Assembly: GCA_035552275.1 (NCBI GenBank)
Contig: DASZLR010000053.1
Span: forward strand, 1 to 6,105
From: DASVLX01 sp035552275
Lineage (GTDB): Bacteria > Actinomycetota > Actinomycetes > Mycobacteriales > Pseudonocardiaceae
Length of the DNA: 6,105 nucleotides
Direction: 5' to 3'
Shown: in pieces, positions 1 to 5,625 of the stretch
Layout: every line of letters begins with the position of its first letter
Position numbering within the stretch: the first letter of the stretch is position 1
Notes under the pieces: model-generated
Database searches by the model: none
The model's input: the letters and a program-made list of their open reading frames with translations, nothing else
What the model was told of the DNA's origin: nothing
Translations under genes and position numbers: made by a program

Positions 1-768
1 GCGCAGGTGGAACGGGTGTTAGCCGAGCCAGTGGGCAGCGCGGTCCGGTGTGTGGTGTCGGCCGCCGACCTGATGGCCCTGCGGACCGCTGGGCTGGCCG
101 CCCTGGCGGCGCGGGAACTGGTTGCCCGTGGGGCGGTCACCGCCGCCGTGCTGGGAACCGGCCCGCCCGCCCGGTGGCACCTGACCACGCTGGCTCGCTG
201 CGTTCCCGCCATCAGCCACATCACGGTCTGCTCGACCGGATGCGGGTCGGGCCCGCTGGCCGGGCCGGGGATCCAGGATTGGCTGGAGCTCAGCGGGATC
301 GGTCTGACCACCGCTGCGAGTGTCGCGGACGCGCTGTTCGGCGCCACCCTGATCGTGGTCACCGGCGAGGAGGCCAGCCAACTGAGGTCCAGCCACCTGG
401 TCCGCGGCGCGGTGCTGGTCAACGCGGCTGACCGGCCGATGCCCGCGGATGTGCTCGCCGGAGTGGACCAGATCTACGTCGATGACGCGGACCTGCTGCC
501 CGAACACACGCACCGCGGGCTCACCCTCTCCGATCGACCGCGGCGCCCGGCACACCTCGACGGCCGACGGACAGTGTCGGCCACCCTCAGGCAGGTGCTC
601 GCGAGTGAACACCGCGGCCGTGACCCGTTCGACGACATCGTGCTCGTCGAACTGTTGGGGGCGGGCAGATTGGATGACCTGGCCTGCGCGGTCGCCGACC
701 GGTTGGCCACCACGGGCCCCGCAGCGACACTGAGCAGGCGACCGGTGAACGCCTTGCCCAGCCGGTGA
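1..768 (+). CDS. Ornithine cyclodeaminase/mu-crystallin family protein, 5'-truncated by the window edge
   Basis: The reading frame is open from base 1 to the TGA at 766-768. A GTG at position 7 is only an internal start candidate. The family's RTA helix (RTAGLAALAAREL) falls at residues 26-38 counted from that GTG, whereas it normally lies roughly 100 residues in, so about 80-90 N-terminal residues lie upstream. A Rossmann-type nucleotide loop (GTGPPAR, residues 50-56) follows directly, which is the typical family order. Members are NAD(P)-dependent: ornithine cyclodeaminase, alanine dehydrogenase, ketimine reductase, or the SbnB-type enzymes that make 2,3-diaminopropionate. The GDCPGK-type stretch of true ornithine cyclodeaminases is not seen; the equivalent region reads NAADRPMP (139-146), so real cyclodeaminase activity is doubtful. 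Codon 5 from the GTG (bases 19-21) is TTA, a rare leucine codon in actinomycetes. The substrate is unknown. Family assignment is fairly sure, function is not. Confidence 0.8.
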   Translation, partial: AQVERVLAEPVGSAVRCVVSAADLMALRTAGLAALAARELVARGAVTAAVLGTGPPARWHLTTLARCVPAISHITVCSTGCGSGPLAGPGIQDWLELSGIGLTTAASVADALFGATLIVVTGEEASQLRSSHLVRGAVLVNAADRPMPADVLAGVDQIYVDDADLLPEHTHRGLTLSDRPRRPAHLDGRRTVSATLRQVLASEHRGRDPFDDIVLVELLGAGRLDDLACAVADRLATTGPAATLSRRPVNALPSR

Positions 769-814
769 CATCTTCTCGACCGTCGAAACCCGCATCCACG
801 GAAAGGGAATCCCG

Positions 815-1435
815 ATGGCCACAAACCTGTGCCCGGCGCCGCGCTGCCGGTCCCGCTCCTCGGCGCCCGGCAACCTGTTGTGTCGTAGCTGCCGCGCCGG
901 GCTCGCTGCGGACCTGGCCGGGCTGCCCGGCCGGTACGACGACTGCGCGCACGCGTTGTCGGCACACCGGTCCTGGTCCAATGACCGGGTGCGCGGCGGC
1001 CGGCCCGCCGGAATCAGGCTGAACGAGGCAGCGGTCACCGCGCGAGCGCGGATCGTCAGCGTGCTGTCGTCCTGGTGCGGACTGGTGGCGGCCGAACGCC
1101 GGATCGCCGGTCCGGACCGACTCGAGGTGCCGCTGCTCGCCGGGTTCCTCAGCCGGCACCTCGGGTGGCTGGCCGGGCATCCGGCCGCCGGCGACCTGGT
1201 CGCGGAGATCACCGAGCTGCGCGGCGCCGCTGACGGGGTGCGCGAACCCGACCCGACGATCCGGATCAGCCTCGGCCCGTGTCCTCGGCCTGGCTGCGCC
1301 GCCGCGGTGCGCGGCACGATGCACCCGGGCCGGGACGAGCGGCCCACGCGGGTGTGCTGCGCGGCCGGGCACGTCGTGCCGCCGAGCCAGTGGTTGCTGT
1401 TGGCGCACCGCGCGAAACCGACCACGGGGCCATGA
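815..1435 (+). CDS. OvmZ-like cysteine-rich protein (putative zinc-binding, regulatory)
   Basis: This 206-residue protein starts at ATG 815, eight bases after a good Shine-Dalgarno (AAAGGGA... around 802-808). Two cysteine clusters frame a helical, Ala/Leu/Arg-rich middle. The first is Cys6, Cys11, Cys23, Cys26 (CX4C-X11-CX2C). The second is Cys156, Cys161, Cys181, Cys182 with His186, followed by a PSQWLLL segment. The layout resembles a pair of zinc-ribbon knuckles and matches what I recall of actinomycete proteins annotated OvmZ, named after a gene of the oviedomycin cluster. These commonly sit just before a small helix-turn-helix gene, as here, with a 1-bp gap to the next start. No enzymatic motif is visible. 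Its biochemical role is not established to my knowledge; a regulatory role with its neighbour is inferred from gene order. The OvmZ name rests on memory of the family, not on a search. Confidence 0.6.
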   Translation: MATNLCPAPRCRSRSSAPGNLLCRSCRAGLAADLAGLPGRYDDCAHALSAHRSWSNDRVRGGRPAGIRLNEAAVTARARIVSVLSSWCGLVAAERRIAGPDRLEVPLLAGFLSRHLGWLAGHPAAGDLVAEITELRGAADGVREPDPTIRISLGPCPRPGCAAAVRGTMHPGRDERPTRVCCAAGHVVPPSQWLLLAHRAKPTTGP

Positions 1436-1436
1436 C

Positions 1437-1655
1437 GTGAACGAATTCATGAGCCCACGGCGCCGGACCCTGCCTACGGAACTGGCCGCGCTGGCGGCCG
1501 GCGTGTCCGAGGCGACCATCCGAAAATGGGCAAGCCGGCGAAAACTCACCCGCTACGGCCGACCCGGACGAGCCGAATACGATATCGAAGAGCTGTTCAA
1601 GATCGTGGCGGAACGAAACGGCAAAATGGCATCAAAACCGACCCAGGCTGAGTGA
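1437..1655 (+). CDS. Small helix-turn-helix DNA-binding protein, OvmW-like
   Basis: This 72-residue protein has a helix-turn-helix at about residues 12-36: TELAALAAGVSEATIRKWASRR, split here as an ELAALAAGV helix, a turn, and the recognition helix SEATIRKWASRRK. It continues with the YGRPGRAEYDIEELFKI segment typical of MerR/excisionase-type winged folds (residues 40-56). The GTG at 1437 is preferred because GGGG (1426-1429) lies seven bases upstream. The alternative ATG at 1449 has no comparable ribosome site. The gene starts 1 bp after the preceding stop, so translation of the two is probably coupled. It carries no effector domain, so any sensing would need a partner, plausibly the cysteine-rich neighbour. 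Its codons are noticeably more AT-rich than those of adjacent genes (GAA, AAA, ATA-type contexts), especially in the last third. DNA binding is well supported; targets are unknown. Confidence 0.75.
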   Translation: MNEFMSPRRRTLPTELAALAAGVSEATIRKWASRRKLTRYGRPGRAEYDIEELFKIVAERNGKMASKPTQAE

Positions 1656-1682
1656 GACAACCGAGGAAAGACCAGCATCCAT

Positions 1683-1742
1683 ACGGCAGGTCTTGGGGAC
1701 GACGACGGCGTTACCGCTGTTCGGGGCCCTAAGCCCTGCCGT
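1683..1742. terminator. Long stem-loop after the helix-turn-helix gene, candidate terminator or operator
   Basis: All pairs share one symmetry centre (positions sum to 3425). The outer stem ACGGCAGG (1683-1690) pairs perfectly with CCTGCCGT (1735-1742). After one mismatch CTTGGGG (1692-1698) pairs with CCCTAAG plus one G-T (1727-1733). The tip ACGGCG (1705-1710) pairs with CGCTGT (1715-1720) around a TTAC loop. It begins 27 bp past the preceding stop codon. Only a weak T-rich run (TGTTTGG) follows, so factor-independent termination is uncertain. The length and symmetry would also suit a protein-binding site. Confidence 0.5.
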
Positions 1743-1936
1743 GTTTGGCGTGGTGCCACCGTCATGTGGTCAAACGGATGGACGAGAAAAAACTCAGCAG
1801 GAATCCATTGACTGGACGCTCCCGGCGTGTCACGCTTTTCCCGGGGCATCGCTGTGACCATACGCCAGCACAATTCGGCTCGCGTCGAACTATCACCGCC
1901 CTACACTGAGGCAGAAACCTCCATCCGACTTACCGC

Positions 1937-1944
1937 GGGAAGGA
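1937..1944 (+). promoter_or_regulatory. Ribosome binding site that decides the transporter start
   Basis: GGGAAGGA lies one base before or touching the ATG at 1945, which is too close to serve it. It lies nine bases before the in-frame ATG at 1954, a normal spacing. The start at 1954 is therefore chosen, removing three residues from the longer reading. Confidence 0.7.
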
Positions 1945-1953
1945 ATGGGCCCG

Positions 1954-2919
1954 ATGGCTCAGAGAACAACCGAGAAGAACAGCGTCGACCGGCGCGCGCT
2001 TGCCGCGGCCGGGGTGACCGCGCTGCTGTGGGCCTCGGCCTTCGTGGCCATCCGCAGCGCCGGAACGCACTTCTCCCCCGGTGCCCTCGCGCTGGGCCGG
2101 CTGCTGGCCGGCTCGGTGACCCTCATGGTCCTGTCTTTGGCGCGCCGGACAGGCTGGCCGGCGAAAGCCGCCTGGCCCGGCATCGTGACGGCCGGCGTGT
2201 TGTGGTTCGGCGGCTACATGGTGGTGCTGAACTGGGGCGAACAGCAGGTCGACGCCGGCACGGCCGCGATGGTGGTGAACATCGGCCCCATCCTGATCGC
2301 GCTGCTGGGCGGCTGGCTGCTGAAGGAGGGCTTCCCGCCTCGGCTGCTGGCCGGCATGGCGGTGTCCTTCGTCGGCGCGGTGGTCGTTGGCCTCGCGAGC
2401 TCCGGCGGCGGCCGCGCTTCCGTGCTCGGCGTGCTGCTGTGTGTGCTGGCGGCCATCTGCTACGCCGCCGGAGTGGTCAGCCAGAAACCCGCGCTGCGGC
2501 ACGCGTCCCCGCTCCAGGTGACCACCTTCGGTTGCCTGATCGGCACAGTGGCCTGCCTGCCGTTCAGTGGGCAGCTGATCACCCAGTTCGGCCACGCGCC
2601 GATCGGCGCCCGGCTGGACGTGCTCTATCTCGGCGTCTTCCCGACCGCCCTGGCGTTCGCCACCTGGGCGTACGCGCTGTCCAGGACCACTGCGGGGAAA
2701 ATGGGCGCCACCACATATGTGGTGCCCTTCGCAGTCGTCCTGCTGTCCTGGCTGGTGCTCGGCGAAGTGCCCGGTGCGCTGGCGCTGGCCGGTGGCGGGT
2801 TGTGCCTCGCCGGTGTCGCTGTGTCCAGGACCAGGAAACGCCGGACCGCCCCGGTCGCCGAGTCGGTCCCGTCGGTCGTGGCGGCGCCGGTCGCCGCCGA
2901 ACCGACCCGGGCGGAGTAG
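1954..2919 (+). CDS. EamA/DMT-superfamily transporter, 10 predicted membrane segments
   Basis: This 321-residue integral membrane protein has the drug/metabolite transporter layout: a short charged cytoplasmic N-terminus, then about ten hydrophobic helices arranged as two EamA repeats (roughly residues 15-145 and 155-290). Typical features are the early ALLWASAFVAIR helix and, in repeat 1, the DAGTAAMVVNIGPILIALLGGWLLKE segment, here read as a helix followed by Lys-Glu. The matching second-repeat segment contains GATTYVVPF and ends SWLVLGE near residue 265. A basic RTRKRR stretch and an Ala/Pro/Val-rich tail follow. Members export amino acids, nucleotides or other small metabolites; the substrate cannot be read from sequence. 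It is first in the right-hand block, and the next gene begins 4 bp after its stop, so the two are probably co-transcribed. A role in product export or self-protection is inferred from context. Confidence 0.9.
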   Translation: MAQRTTEKNSVDRRALAAAGVTALLWASAFVAIRSAGTHFSPGALALGRLLAGSVTLMVLSLARRTGWPAKAAWPGIVTAGVLWFGGYMVVLNWGEQQVDAGTAAMVVNIGPILIALLGGWLLKEGFPPRLLAGMAVSFVGAVVVGLASSGGGRASVLGVLLCVLAAICYAAGVVSQKPALRHASPLQVTTFGCLIGTVACLPFSGQLITQFGHAPIGARLDVLYLGVFPTALAFATWAYALSRTTAGKMGATTYVVPFAVVLLSWLVLGEVPGALALAGGGLCLAGVAVSRTRKRRTAPVAESVPSVVAAPVAAEPTRAE

Positions 2920-2923
2920 GCCG

Positions 2924-3718
2924 ATGTCCCGACTGTCCGAGTCCGCGCTGTTCGCCGTCCAGGACCATCGCCAGGATCCGCCGGCCCAAGTCCTCTGCTT
3001 CCCGCACGCGGGCGGGAATCCGCTGGGCTTCCTGGACTGGCAGCGACAGCTCGGCCAACACGCCCGGGTCGTCGCGGTGTGCCCAGCCGGCCGAGCGCAC
3101 CGGATTGACGAGCCGGCGCCGGCCAGCATCGCCGAACTGGCCGACCACATCGCCGAGGCGGTCGCCGGCGCCCTCGACCGGCCGACCATCCTGTTCGGAC
3201 ACAGCCTGGGCGCGATGGTGGCCTTCGAAGTGGCCAGGCGGCTGGCTGGCCTGCCCGAGGTGCGGCACCTGGTGGCGTCCGGCGCTGCCGCGCCGTGCCT
3301 GTTGCCCACTGAGCGGGTCGTGCGTGCCGCACGGCTGACCGGCCCGGCGTTCGCCGAGGCAGTCGGCTTCTTCGGTGGTCTGCCGCCGGAGATCGCGGCC
3401 GACGAGGACCTCCAGGAACTGCTACTGCCGGGGGTGCGAGCCGATTTCCGGCTGGCAGCCGGCTACCAGTACCGGGCCGCCGCGCCACTGGACCTGGGGC
3501 TGACTCTGATCAACGGCCGGGACGATCCGCACGTTCGGGCCGACCTGCTGGACCGCTGGGCGGTGGAGGTCACCGTCACCCCGGCCCGGCGCTGGTCCCA
3601 GGGCGGGCACTTCTACTTCGTGGATCGGCCCGAAGCGGTGACGGAGGTGCTGCTGTCAGTCGTTCGAGAAGCCGGCGCGCCGGCGCGGCAGGCCGCGGAG
3701 CATGTCGAAGTGATCTAG
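2924..3718 (+). CDS. Type II thioesterase (alpha/beta hydrolase)
   Basis: This 264-residue protein has the usual length and order for stand-alone editing thioesterases of PKS and NRPS clusters. The oxyanion segment FPHAGGNPLGF is at residues 26-36. The nucleophile elbow GHSLGAM is at 92-98, giving catalytic Ser94. The acid strand NGRDDPHV (197-204) makes Asp201 the likely acid by the GxxD pattern, and QGGHFYF (226-232) gives His229. All three catalytic residues are therefore present. The family hydrolyses aberrant or non-elongating acyl groups from carrier-protein phosphopantetheine arms in the cytoplasm; some members release intermediates instead. ATG 2924 is supported by GGAG at 2913-2916, seven bases upstream and overlapping the transporter stop, which suggests translational coupling. 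Its presence implies that a carrier-protein-based synthase lies outside this window. The last codons contain a 14-bp perfect palindrome (3671-3684). Confidence 0.93.
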   Translation: MSRLSESALFAVQDHRQDPPAQVLCFPHAGGNPLGFLDWQRQLGQHARVVAVCPAGRAHRIDEPAPASIAELADHIAEAVAGALDRPTILFGHSLGAMVAFEVARRLAGLPEVRHLVASGAAAPCLLPTERVVRAARLTGPAFAEAVGFFGGLPPEIAADEDLQELLLPGVRADFRLAAGYQYRAAAPLDLGLTLINGRDDPHVRADLLDRWAVEVTVTPARRWSQGGHFYFVDRPEAVTEVLLSVVREAGAPARQAAEHVEVI

Positions 3719-3766
3719 ATTGACCTGCCCGATCGCCGAGGAATCCCGACTGGGAAAGGACGTTCG

Positions 3767-4627
3767 ATGCATCTGACCGCGGCGGACCAGCGGAGCCGGG
3801 CACTGGCCTTCCGGGCATTGCACGCCACCGGTCACCCGTTCGTCATCCCGAACCCGTGGGATGCGGGCACCGCCCGGATCCTTACCGGGCTGGGCTTCCC
3901 GGCGCTGGCGACCACCAGTGCCGGGCTGGCCTTCGCGCTGGGCCGCCCGGACGGCATGAACCTGGTGTCCAGGGCGGAGACCTTGGAAAATGCGCGGGCC
4001 GTGGTCGCGGCCACCCACCTGCCGGTGTCGGCCGACCTGGAGAGCGGGTTCGCCGACACCCCGGACGACGTGGCCGAGACGATCCGGTTGGCCGGCGAGG
4101 TCGGGCTGGTCGGCGGTTCCATCGAGGACGCCACCGGGCGGCCAGACACGCCGATCCACCCGTTCGAGGTAGCGGTGCGGCGAGTGACCGCGGCGGTCAC
4201 GGCGGCGCGGGCGCTGCCGTTCCCGTTCGTGGTGACCGCACGGGCCGAGAACTTCCTCTACGGCCGGCCGGACCTGGCCGACACCATCCGCCGGCTGCGC
4301 GCGTTCGAGGCGGCCGGCGTCGACGTGCTGTACGCGCCGGGCCTGCCCGACGCCGACGCCATCGGTGCGGTGTGCGCCGCGGTCAGGCAGCCGGTGAACG
4401 TGCTGGCCGGCGGCTCGGGGCCAGCGCTGTCCGTGGCCGAACTGGCCGAACTAGGGGCCACCCGGATCAGCCTCGGATCGGCGTTGCCGAGGGCCGCGCT
4501 GGCCGCTGTCGTCGACGCGGCCACCGAGATCACCGAATCCGGAACGTTCGGATTCGCGCGGGCCGCGCTGCCCTATCACGCCGCCAACGACCTGATGAGC
4601 ACCGACGAAGGAGGTGCGGACGGATGA
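3767..4627 (+). CDS. Isocitrate lyase/PEP mutase-family protein
   Basis: This 286-residue protein has a single TIM-barrel domain of the PEP mutase/isocitrate lyase superfamily, which makes or breaks C-C or C-P bonds next to a 2-oxo acid with a Mg ion. Visible signatures in order are: NPWDAGTARI (29-38); TTSAGLAFALG (49-59); the metal strand SADLESGFAD (88-97) with Asp90 and Glu92; GGSIEDATGR (116-125) with Glu120; VTARAEN (156-162) with Arg159; and the late barrel strand LAGG. The KKCGH lyase motif of isocitrate and methylisocitrate lyases is missing. The EDK...N-S loop of true PEP mutases is also missing; IEDATGRPD stands there. The reaction is therefore open: lyase, hydrolase, decarboxylase or other. 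ATG 3767 follows GGAAAGGA (3753-3760) at six bases. Its end overlaps the KAS III-like start by ATGA, so the two products are probably made together. Family is confident, specificity unknown. Confidence 0.92.
   Translation: MHLTAADQRSRALAFRALHATGHPFVIPNPWDAGTARILTGLGFPALATTSAGLAFALGRPDGMNLVSRAETLENARAVVAATHLPVSADLESGFADTPDDVAETIRLAGEVGLVGGSIEDATGRPDTPIHPFEVAVRRVTAAVTAARALPFPFVVTARAENFLYGRPDLADTIRRLRAFEAAGVDVLYAPGLPDADAIGAVCAAVRQPVNVLAGGSGPALSVAELAELGATRISLGSALPRAALAAVVDAATEITESGTFGFARAALPYHAANDLMSTDEGGADG
4607..4615 (+). promoter_or_regulatory. Near-perfect Shine-Dalgarno for the KAS III-like gene
   Basis: GAAGGAGGT lies inside the end of the preceding coding region, eight bases before ATG 4624. 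It fixes that start and, with the ATGA overlap, indicates strong coupled translation. Confidence 0.85.
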
Positions 4628-5547
4628 CCGGACACACCTCGTATCTCTCCGCGCCCGAGTACGTGCTCGGTGAGATCGAGATGGACCACACCATGATCCC
4701 GACCCTGACCGAGCGGGCCAACGAACTGCGGATCCCGGCCACGGCGCGGTTGTGGGGCTGGGGCCAGATCCGCCGAACCGAGCGTGGCATCGCCGAACTG
4801 GCCGTAGCCAGCGGCGCCGCCACCCTGCGAGCCGCGCGGCTCGACCCGGGCGAAGTGGACGCGCTGATGCTGTGCTCGACCAAGTTCCCCGGCGACGCGC
4901 ACACGCATGGCGGGTTCGTGCGCGAGATCCTCACCGGCCTGGGCATGACCGACCCGGCGTTTCTCGGCATCACCCTCAACCGGTGCACCAACCTGCTGGC
5001 CGCGCTCCAGGTGGCCGGTGCGCTGGTCGCCAGCGGGGCACACCGCACGGTGCTGGTCGTCACCACCGACCGGATTGACGACGAGGCAACCCGGATGGAG
5101 AACTTCGCGCTATTCAGCGACGGGGCCGCCAGCTGCCTGGTCAGCCGCGCCATGCCGGCGGACGGCTTCGAGTTGGTGGCCGGCGCCTCCGCACAGCAAG
5201 CCGCGGAACTGAACTTCGCCACCGAGATCAACTCGGATCTGGCCCGCCGGGTCAGCAAAGACCTGCTCGACCCACTTGGCCTCGACGTCGCCGACGTGGC
5301 CACCCTGTCACACACCAACCTGTTCACACCATTGGTGGTGCTCAAGGAGCGCCAGGCGGGCTTCGCCACGGCCCAGCTGTACACCGAGAATATCGCCAGG
5401 ATCGGTCATTGTTTCGCTGCCGATCCGCTGATCAACCTGGTCGATCGGTCGCGGTCGGCCCCACCGGCGCCGGGCAGCTACCACCTGCTGGCGGCCAGTG
5501 TGCCCGGCTCCCGGATCGGTGTCCTGCTCAGGAAACTCGCCGTCTGA
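4624..5547 (+). CDS. 3-oxoacyl-ACP synthase III-like (KAS III/thiolase fold) protein
   Basis: This 307-residue protein has the length and fold order of KAS III. The N-terminal half carries VDALMLCST (78-86) and the nucleophile segment NRCTNLLAAL (119-128) with Cys121. LFSDGAAS (163-170) is the conserved FGDGA-like turn. The C-terminal half carries SHTNLF (229-234), giving His230 at the FabH H-x-A-N position. IGHCFAAD (260-267) follows where FabH has GNTSAAS, so the usual Asn is replaced by His262. The apparent triad is Cys-His-His rather than Cys-His-Asn. KAS III-like proteins in specialised metabolism prime assembly lines or transfer acyl groups to non-malonyl acceptors; CerJ is a known acyltransferase example with an altered triad. 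A non-canonical acyl transfer or condensation is therefore likely here, but the substrate is unknown. The gene overlaps the PEP mutase-like gene by 4 bp, which suggests consecutive steps. Its stop codon lies inside a hairpin (5538-5556). Confidence 0.85.
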   Translation: MTGHTSYLSAPEYVLGEIEMDHTMIPTLTERANELRIPATARLWGWGQIRRTERGIAELAVASGAATLRAARLDPGEVDALMLCSTKFPGDAHTHGGFVREILTGLGMTDPAFLGITLNRCTNLLAALQVAGALVASGAHRTVLVVTTDRIDDEATRMENFALFSDGAASCLVSRAMPADGFELVAGASAQQAAELNFATEINSDLARRVSKDLLDPLGLDVADVATLSHTNLFTPLVVLKERQAGFATAQLYTENIARIGHCFAADPLINLVDRSRSAPPAPGSYHLLAASVPGSRIGVLLRKLAV

Positions 5548-5556
5548 AAGACGGCG
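5538..5556 (+). terminator. Perfect 8-bp hairpin overlapping the KAS III-like stop codon
   Basis: CGCCGTCT (5538-5545) pairs with AGACGGCG (5549-5556) around a GAA triloop; the TGA stop (5545-5547) spans the stem top and loop. TTCT follows. It could act as a weak terminator, a 3'-end stabiliser, or arms 1 and 2 of a switching structure with the next hairpin. Confidence 0.4.
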
Positions 5557-5564
5557 TTCTCGCC

Positions 5565-5600
5565 CGCCGTCGGCCGCCCATGCCGGCCGACGGTGTTGTT
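5565..5600 (+). terminator. Strong hairpin with T-rich tail upstream of the last gene
   Basis: CCGTCGGCCG (5567-5576) pairs perfectly with CGGCCGACGG (5584-5593) around a 7-nt loop (5577-5583). A G-T and a C-G pair extend it to 5565/5595, for 12 pairs in all. TGTTGTT follows. This has the form of an intrinsic terminator or attenuator. Only about 25 bases separate it from the next start codon, too little for an ordinary promoter, so read-through probably supplies the downstream gene. Confidence 0.55.
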
Positions 5601-5625
5601 CATTCGGCTGAAGGATGGTTCCGCC

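Larger units (their letters stand above)
1656..1953. other. Non-coding spacer between the regulatory pair and the transporter operon
   Basis: No convincing coding region is seen on either strand; the one minus-strand open frame has no recognisable motif and poor codon structure. The region is less GC-rich than its surroundings. It contains a 60-nt palindrome (1683-1742) and a weaker repeat just after it (GTTTG 1743-1747, CAAAC 1771-1775). There is also a TTGACT box (1808-1813) and an 11-bp odd palindrome GCGTG-T-CACGC (1825-1835). A TACACT box that fits a -10 pattern lies at 1902-1907, but no good -35 lies 16-19 bp before it. The promoter for the downstream operon should be in this spacer, but I cannot place it with confidence. 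Confidence 0.7.

Noticed and set aside
19..1425. Long minus-strand open frame opposite the first two genes
   Set aside because: It is the Arg/Pro/Gly/Ala-rich shadow expected opposite GC-rich coding DNA; the + strand genes have clear family motifs and ribosome sites.
1553..1873. Minus-strand open frame across the intergenic spacer
   Set aside because: No recognisable motif, no ribosome site, and it overlaps the end of the helix-turn-helix gene; treated as a chance frame.
3671..3684. 14-bp perfect palindrome GCCGGCGCGCCGGC near the thioesterase 3' end
   Set aside because: It lies within coding sequence (Ala/Gly/Pro codons) in very GC-rich DNA, where such palindromes arise by chance; no other sign of a site.
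3720..3749. TTGACC as a -35 box before the PEP mutase-like gene
   Set aside because: No acceptable -10 lies 16-19 bp downstream and the gap is only 48 bp with a good ribosome site; co-transcription with the thioesterase is simpler.
806..3749. 10-mer GGAATCCCGA repeated near two ribosome binding sites (806-815 and 3740-3749)
   Set aside because: Several repeated 10-mers are expected by chance in a 6-kb GC-rich window, and the two contexts differ.
3856..5547. A single longer frame joining the KAS III-like gene to upstream sequence
   Set aside because: The upstream part is the low-complexity shadow of the PEP mutase-like gene; the ATG at 4624 has a near-perfect Shine-Dalgarno and the KAS III homology starts there.
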